Under the pieces are notes generated by a model. The model was given only the letters and a program-made list of their open reading frames with translations, was not told the DNA's origin and did no database searches. Source: Coriobacteriales bacterium (GTDB lineage Bacteria > Actinomycetota > Coriobacteriia > Coriobacteriales > UBA8131). From it: a stretch of DNA of 7,930 nt. A program made the position numbers and the translations under genes. Below are positions 4,774 through 7,930 of this stretch, one piece after another. How positions within the stretch are numbered: position 1 is the first letter of the stretch; each line of letters opens with the position of its first letter. The DNA is taken from contig JAISPK010000046.1 in NCBI GenBank assembly GCA_031274985.1, positions 1 to 7,930 on the forward strand. Reading direction: 5' to 3'.

Positions 4774-5974
4774 GCAGATCAGCATAGACTATGCTGGCAT
4801 GCTACCACCCTTTGAGCGGCGCTGGGCCTGGACCGAGATAGACCGGGACGCGATTCGCGCCAACCTCAAGAACATGCGCAAGCTCCTTGGCCCGGACGTC
4901 ATAATCCTCACGGTGGTAAAAGCAGACGCTTATGGGCACGGGGCCGTAGAAGTGGCAAAAGCAGCCCTGGGTGCCGGCAGTAAATACATCGGCGTTGCTA
5001 ACGTCACCGAAGGCATGCAGCTCAGACGCGCGGGCATCAAAGCGCCCATCATCATTTTGTCCGAGCCGCCAGCCACCTGCGTGGACGCTATTCTCAGTTA
5101 TGATCTGGTCCCGACAATCTGCACGGTAGAGTTTGCCCTGGCACTGGGGGAGGCCGCCTCGGCTGCCGGGGTCATCGCGCCCTTCCACCTCAAGGTTGAC
5201 ACCGGCATGAACCGCATTGGCGTGCACTACACTGATGCCGGCGACTTTTTGCGCACGGTAAGTTTTCACGAAGGGCTGGAGCTGCAGGGTACCTTCACCC
5301 ATTTTGCTACTGCTGACACCGCAGACAGCTATGCCTTCAAAACCCAGATGGACCGCTTTGAGCACGCTCTGGAAACCATCCGCTATATGGGTATGGAACC
5401 GGGCATCGTACACGCAGCTAACTCTGCGGCAGCTATCAGATACAAGAGTTCGCACTTTGACATGGTGCGCCTGGGCATTGCCACCTACGGTCTGCACCCC
5501 TCAAACCTGACCCGCGACCTTGTGCAGCTGGAGCCGGCCATGAGCATCCACGCACGAATCTGTGCGCTTAAGCAGGTTGGGCTGGGAGAAGGCGTGAGCT
5601 ACGGATACACGTATCGCTCGCCGGGCGGTGTGGAAATCGCCACCATTCCACTGGGCTATGGCGACGGGCTGAGCCGGCTTCTCTCCAACAAGATGGATGT
5701 ACTCGTGGAAGGGCATCGCTACCCGCAAGTGGGTACTATCTGCATGGACATGTGCATGTTTGAGGTCAGGAACCGCAAAGATATCTCAAGCCTGCGCAAT
5801 GCGCAGCTTTCTGCCGAGCGAAAACCGGTGGAGTACGGCGACAAGGTCACCATCGTGGGAAAAAGCGGCAACCAGGAGATTTCCATGGACGATCTGGCAA
5901 ACCGGATTGGAACCATCAACTACGACATGGCTTGCATGTTTGGCAGAAGGCTCGAGCGCTACTACGTAAACTAG
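4766..5974 (+). CDS. alr: alanine racemase (PLP-dependent)
   Basis: This enzyme interconverts L- and D-alanine in the cytoplasm, supplying D-Ala for peptidoglycan. The 402 residues are close to the family length (~360-390) with a slightly long N-terminus before WAWTEIDRDAIRANL. The PLP lysine is K52 in VVKADAYGHGA. HLKVDTGMNRIG (141-152) is the conserved TIM-barrel motif. H179 lies in GTFTHFATAD, and VHAANSAA (215-222) and VRLGIATYG (234-242) follow. The second catalytic base is Y279 in GEGVSYGYTY, at the start of the C-terminal beta domain, followed by IPLGYGDG and VGTICMDM. All key residues are present, so it should be active. It is the last gene of the UPF0104-acpS-alr operon; the acpS-alr pairing is common in Actinomycetota. 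Confidence 0.97.
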   Translation: MNEQISIDYAGMLPPFERRWAWTEIDRDAIRANLKNMRKLLGPDVIILTVVKADAYGHGAVEVAKAALGAGSKYIGVANVTEGMQLRRAGIKAPIIILSEPPATCVDAILSYDLVPTICTVEFALALGEAASAAGVIAPFHLKVDTGMNRIGVHYTDAGDFLRTVSFHEGLELQGTFTHFATADTADSYAFKTQMDRFEHALETIRYMGMEPGIVHAANSAAAIRYKSSHFDMVRLGIATYGLHPSNLTRDLVQLEPAMSIHARICALKQVGLGEGVSYGYTYRSPGGVEIATIPLGYGDGLSRLLSNKMDVLVEGHRYPQVGTICMDMCMFEVRNRKDISSLRNAQLSAERKPVEYGDKVTIVGKSGNQEISMDDLANRIGTINYDMACMFGRRLERYYVN

Positions 5975-6001
5975 CTCAAGGAATTGCCCAACAAAAAGCA
6001 C

Positions 6002-6038
6002 AACGGGGACGGCGCCTCTTTCAGGAGCCGTCCCCGTT
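6002..6038. terminator. strong hairpin between convergent genes (bidirectional terminator)
   Basis: AACGGGGACGGC (6002-6013) and GCCGTCCCCGTT (6027-6038) form a perfect 12-bp stem, with an inner CCT/AGG pairing in the 13-nt loop region. On the - strand the sequence after the stem is GTGCTTTTTGTTG, a modest U-run, so it best serves the gene ending at 6058. On the + strand, after alr, no U-run follows. The GGGGACGG...CCGTCCCC core also looks like a dispersed palindromic repeat. Confidence 0.75.
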
Positions 6039-6057
6039 CAATGTTCAGCAAATCTCT

Positions 6058-6564
6058 TTATATTGACGCTACTACAAGGGCAACAACGATAATATAGTAG
6101 ACTAACCACCCCGCCACGCCAATAATACCCGTAACCAAGCCGGCAATTGACATGCCTTTATACACGGGGTTTTTCAGGGCCATGGCGCCGGTGATGATTG
6201 CCGCGATGCCCGGGAGCCCGAACAAGCACAACCCGATAATGCCGCAAATGAGGGAGGCCACGGCCAGTCCATTGGACTGCTCGAGGGGAGGAGCCTGCAT
6301 ATAAACCGGCGACTGCACGCCCTGGGTATATTGCACAGACTGCCCATACTGTGCCGGCTGGATGGGCTGTGCGTACTGAACCGGCTGTACCGGCTGCACG
6401 GGCATTACCGGTTGCACAGGTTGTTCTGGTTGCACAGGTTGCTCTGGCTGAGCAGCCACTTGTGCATCGCTAAAATCGTTGGTCCATTGTGAGCCGTCCC
6501 AGTAGCGCAACTTTGCCGCGTCTCCTGATGGGTCCGGATACCACCCTGCCTGCTGGTCTGCCAT
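6058..6564 (-). CDS. DUF2510 - QPV repeat - DUF4190 membrane protein
   Basis: This 168-residue protein has an architecture familiar in Actinomycetota. Residues ~6-28 form a DUF2510 module (AGWYPDP...LRYWDGSQWT), a small Trp-rich cytoplasmic domain. Residues ~38-92 are a Gln/Pro/Val-rich linker built on QPEQPV, QPVQPV and YAQPIQP units. Residues ~98-168 form a DUF4190-type region with two membrane helices (VASLICGIIGLCLFGLPGIAAIITGAMAL and MSIAGLVTGIIGVAGWLVYYIIVVALVV) around a short polar turn. Function is unknown. The family is presumed to link cytoplasmic contacts to the membrane. The start has a strong SD, AGGAGG at 6569-6574, about 4 nt upstream. Its promoter abuts the rpsI terminator, so it is probably its own unit. 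It converges on alr. Confidence 0.85.
   Translation of the reverse strand: MADQQAGWYPDPSGDAAKLRYWDGSQWTNDFSDAQVAAQPEQPVQPEQPVQPVMPVQPVQPVQYAQPIQPAQYGQSVQYTQGVQSPVYMQAPPLEQSNGLAVASLICGIIGLCLFGLPGIAAIITGAMALKNPVYKGMSIAGLVTGIIGVAGWLVYYIIVVALVVASI
6412..6447 (-). repeat. 18-bp tandem duplication encoding QPEQPV twice
   Basis: TTGCACAGGTTGTTCTGG (6412-6429) is followed directly by TTGCACAGGTTGCTCTGG (6430-6447), one mismatch in 18. It is in frame within the Pro/Gln linker of the DUF2510 protein. Further degenerate CCGGCTG/CCGGTTG units extend towards 6381. Confidence 0.8.
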
Positions 6565-6600
6565 GTTTCCTCCTAAGATAAAGCAGCAACTTTTGAATTG

Positions 6601-6606
6601 ATTATA
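6601..6606 (-). promoter_or_regulatory. -10 box of the DUF2510 gene promoter
   Basis: On the - strand this is a perfect TATAAT preceded directly by TG. A start near 6594 would give a leader of about 30 nt with an AGGAGG. The -35 region, about 17 bp upstream, falls inside the loop and inner stem of the rpsI terminator (CTGTTG-like), so it is weak or shared with the terminator. Confidence 0.55.
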
Positions 6607-6609
6607 CAG

Positions 6610-6637
6610 AAAAAGACCCCCAACAGGGGGCCTTTTT
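6610..6637 (-). terminator. rho-independent terminator of rplM-rpsI
   Basis: On the - strand the stem is AAAAAGGCCCCC, loop TGTT, then GGGGGTCTTTTT: five GC pairs, a G-U wobble, a GC pair and five A-U pairs. The 3' arm itself supplies the U-run. It begins about 25 nt beyond the rpsI stop. The A/T symmetry means it could also work in the + direction. Confidence 0.88.
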
Positions 6638-6662
6638 GTAAAGACAGGATAAGTGCAGGCGT

Positions 6663-7058
6663 TTAACGCTTTGAGAACTGCGGGCGCTTGCGGGCTTTTT
6701 TGAGACCGTATTTTTTGCGCTCCACCATTCGGGGGTCGCGGGTCAGGAAGCCTGCCTTCTTCAGATCCTCACGATAATCGCCGGCCTCCAATAAGGCGCG
6801 CGAAATACCGTGACGAAGAGCTCCCACCTGGCCGGAGATACCGCCGCCAACGCCAAGGGCGATGACATCAAAGTGATCAACGGTGTTGGTGACCTTAAAG
6901 GGGGTCAGGGCATAATCCAGGAGCACGCTGCGACCAAAGTACTCCTTGCCGTCACGACCATTGACCGTGATTTTGCCGGATCCCGGAACAAGACGCACGC
7001 GCATAACTGCATTCTTGCGTCGGCCGGTTCCCGTGTAAACTGCATCGTTAGTGGCCAT
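6663..7058 (-). CDS. rpsI: 30S ribosomal protein S9
   Basis: This is a 131-residue protein of standard length. It opens with the conserved YTGTGRRKNAVMRVRLVPGSG and contains NGRDGKEYFGR and the glycine-rich VGGGISGQVGALRHGISRALLE. It ends in the typical basic tail, FLTRDPRMVERKKYGLKKARKRPQFSKR, whose terminal Arg reaches the ribosomal P-site region. It starts 4 nt after the rplM stop. Its SD, GGAGG (7068-7072), lies inside the last codons of rplM, 9 nt before the ATG. The two genes are thus translated from one mRNA, as in most bacteria. In many actinobacteria glmM follows; here a terminator and the DUF2510 gene follow instead. Confidence 0.98.
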   Translation of the reverse strand: MATNDAVYTGTGRRKNAVMRVRLVPGSGKITVNGRDGKEYFGRSVLLDYALTPFKVTNTVDHFDVIALGVGGGISGQVGALRHGISRALLEAGDYREDLKKAGFLTRDPRMVERKKYGLKKARKRPQFSKR

Positions 7059-7062
7059 AGAC

Positions 7063-7497
7063 TCATGCCTCCAGTTCTATCTTTTGCGGCTGCTGAGCGG
7101 TGTGTGGATGCTCAGGACCGGCGTAGACTTTGAGCTTTTTGCCCTGAGCACGACCCAGGGTGTTTTTGGGGAGCATGCCCTTGACGGCGTGTTCAATGAC
7201 ACGCTCCGGGTGACGCTCCAGGGCGCGTTCAAAGCTCTCTGCCTTGAGCCCGCCGGGATAATTGCTGTGACGATAATACGTCTTCTGCGCGGCCTTATTG
7301 CCGGTGAGACGAATCTTGCTCGCATTGACGATGACCACAAAATCACCGGTATCAATATGCGGCGTGTATTCAGGCTTGTGTTTACCTTTGAGGATATGCG
7401 CTGCACGGGTTGCCACTCGGCCAAGGACCTGACCCTCAGCGTCTATCAGCACCCATTTGCGCTCAACCTCTCCGGCTTTTGCGTAGTACGTTCCCAC
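7063..7497 (-). CDS. rplM: 50S ribosomal protein L13
   Basis: This 144-residue protein is of standard length and assembles early on 23S rRNA. Diagnostic stretches are RKWVLIDAEGQVLGRVATRAA (14-34), LKGKHKPEYTPHIDTGDFVVIVNA, KIRLTGNKAAQKTYYRHSNYPGGLK, VIEHAVKGMLPKNTLGRAQGKKLKVYAGPEHPH and a final QQPQKIEL. The start is a GTG (complement of 7495-7497) with GGAGG only 4 nt upstream (7502-7506). No ATG in frame offers a better start, and the position agrees with the family N-terminus (TYYAKAGEVERKW). A structured leader of about 140 nt and a promoter lie upstream. It is followed by rpsI after 4 nt. Confidence 0.97.
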   Translation of the reverse strand: MGTYYAKAGEVERKWVLIDAEGQVLGRVATRAAHILKGKHKPEYTPHIDTGDFVVIVNASKIRLTGNKAAQKTYYRHSNYPGGLKAESFERALERHPERVIEHAVKGMLPKNTLGRAQGKKLKVYAGPEHPHTAQQPQKIELEA

Positions 7498-7515
7498 TGT
7501 TCCTCCAGTATGTTA

Positions 7516-7525
7516 TGCCTAGGCA
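7516..7525. repeat. perfect 10-bp palindrome in the rplM leader
   Basis: TGCCTAGGCA is fully self-complementary. It lies 10 nt upstream of the SD of rplM. It could be an operator-like site or part of the leader fold; its role is unknown. Confidence 0.4.
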
Positions 7526-7539
7526 GCAGCGTGTTTCTG

Positions 7540-7613
7540 CGTGAAGTGAGTTGTCTGCTGGACGACAGACAGGAGCACAGCCTCAGGCGGTTGTTAGCGT
7601 CCATTGCTTCACG
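7540..7613 (-). ncRNA. nested pairing in the rplM leader
   Basis: On the - strand CGTGAAG (7613-7607) can pair with CTTCACG (7546-7540), a 7-bp outer helix. Inside it TGTCTG (7571-7566) and CAGACA (7557-7552) form a 6-bp hairpin with an 8-nt loop, and GCCTGAGGC (7588-7580) forms a small one. L13 leaders that bind their own product are known in other bacterial groups. Whether this is an equivalent is an inference from position only. Confidence 0.4.
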
Positions 7614-7645
7614 GGGCTAAACGGAAGCGAAAAGCGAACCCTCAA

Positions 7646-7690
7646 ATTGTATACAAGTGCCTGCCAGAGTGCAAATAAAATATTTTGAAG
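7646..7690 (-). promoter_or_regulatory. promoter of the rplM-rpsI operon
   Basis: On the - strand, TTGCAC (7674-7669), a 17-bp spacer and TACAAT (7651-7646) give a good -35/-10 pair. The stretch upstream of the -35 (7675-7690) reads TTCAAAATATTTTATT-like and is almost all A/T, as expected of an UP element on a ribosomal promoter. The start near 7639 predicts a leader of about 142 nt. Confidence 0.55.
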
Positions 7691-7726
7691 CCTTCGTCTG
7701 CGGCCTGCTGCCCTGAAAGACCGCCC

Positions 7727-7799
7727 CTGTCGCTCCCGCGACCCCCTCTGTCGTTCCCGCGACCCCCCCCTGTCGTTCCCGCGAAGGCGGGAACCCATA
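7727..7799. repeat. half-palindrome array A
   Basis: Units of CTGTCG(C/T)TCCCGCGA start at 7727, 7748 and 7770, spaced 21 and 22 bp and separated by C-runs of 5 and 8. The third unit continues into the full hairpin TTCCCGC-GAAG-GCGGGAA (7776-7793) and ends ACCCAT. Similar TTCCCGCGAAGGCGGGAA palindromes occur as dispersed repeats in many bacterial genomes. The two preceding truncated 5' halves are the unusual part. Confidence 0.85.
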
Positions 7800-7800
7800 C

Positions 7801-7854
7801 TCTGTCATCGCACAGAAGATTCTTCGGGCTTGCGCCCTCAGACTGACAAAGTGT
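7801..7854. other. spacer between the two arrays
   Basis: About 54 bp separate the arrays. It starts with a degenerate CTGTCATCGC and holds small symmetries: GAAGA-T-TCTTC (7815-7825), GGGC-TTGC-GCCC (7826-7837), and CAGAC/GTCTG (7839-7843 with 7853-7857). No gene is seen. Confidence 0.4.
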
Positions 7855-7926
7855 CTGTCGCTCCCGCGAGCCCCCCTGTCGTTCCCGCGTAACCCTCTGT
7901 CATTCCCGCGAAGGCGGGAACCCATG
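7855..7926. repeat. half-palindrome array B, same architecture as A
   Basis: Units start at 7855 (CTGTCGCTCCCGCGA), 7876 (CTGTCGTTCCCGCGT) and 7897 (CTGTCATTCCCGCGA), each 21 bp apart. The last again opens into the full TTCCCGC-GAAG-GCGGGAA hairpin (7903-7920) followed by ACCCAT. Array B therefore repeats the order half, half, whole of array A about 128 bp away and may continue past the window edge. Confidence 0.85.
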
Positions 7927-7930
7927 CCCC

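Noticed and set aside
7051..7620. 189-codon + strand open frame
   Set aside because: It is antisense to rplM and its leader; L13 is unambiguous on the other strand.
7583..7925. - strand frames beginning MGSRLRGNDRG
   Set aside because: This peptide is the translation of the TTCCCGCGAAGGCGGGAA palindromes and is a known type of spurious annotation in such repeats.
7727..7926. CRISPR array
   Set aside because: Repeats are ~15-bp matches on a 21-bp period with only C-rich fillers between them, not unique spacers of uniform length, and no cas gene is in view.

Overview
The window looks like chromosomal DNA of an actinobacterium, most likely a member of the Coriobacteriia (Eggerthellaceae/Atopobiaceae-like). 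The clues are a DUF2510 + DUF4190 protein beginning AGWYPDP, an orphan actinobacterial nuclease-fold protein beginning MKLYISHQSALEFWR, a surface protein with a C-x2-C...H...H domain of a type I associate with gut Coriobacteriia, the acpS-alr and rplM-rpsI pairs, and moderately GC-rich coding DNA with AT-rich intergenic gaps. This placement rests on recalled family features and has not been searched.

Layout on the + strand. 1-376 is AT-rich and non-coding. It carries a 194-bp element bounded by ~52-bp imperfect inverted repeats that begin and end with TCAGCACAAA / TTTGTGCTGA. 377-1339 encodes a solitary protein with a C-terminal DUF559/Vsr-like (PD-(D/E)XK fold) domain. An extended -10 promoter places its transcription start on the ATG, so the mRNA should be leaderless. 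1340-1678 has no gene. It holds a near-copy of that promoter followed by a ~250-nt leader that can form three consecutive helices. 1679-2690 is a two-gene unit: a bitopic surface protein with a Gly/Ser-rich stalk and a putative Zn-binding head, then a small two-helix membrane protein. 2807-5974 is a tight operon of an LPG-synthase-TM/UPF0104 flippase-like protein, an oversized AcpS, and alanine racemase. Its members bear on membrane lipid, carrier-protein activation and D-alanine for peptidoglycan.

The - strand follows. A convergent hairpin (6002-6038) separates alr from a DUF2510-QPV-repeat-DUF4190 membrane protein (6564-6058). Next comes the rplM-rpsI ribosomal protein operon (7497-6663). 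Its rho-independent terminator abuts the -10 box of the DUF2510 gene. Upstream of rplM I see a plausible promoter with an AT-rich upstream stretch and a ~140-nt leader with nested pairing. Last is a G+C-rich block of two similar arrays of ~21-bp TGTCGTTCCCGCGA half-palindromes, each closed by a complete TTCCCGC-GAAG-GCGGGAA hairpin, extending to the window edge.

No insertion sequence, tRNA, rRNA or CRISPR array is visible. The best candidates for something undescribed are the structured leader and surface-protein pair (1413-2690), the inverted-repeat element at 21-214, the extended AcpS with its 9-bp minisatellite, and the tandem half-palindrome arrays at the right end.
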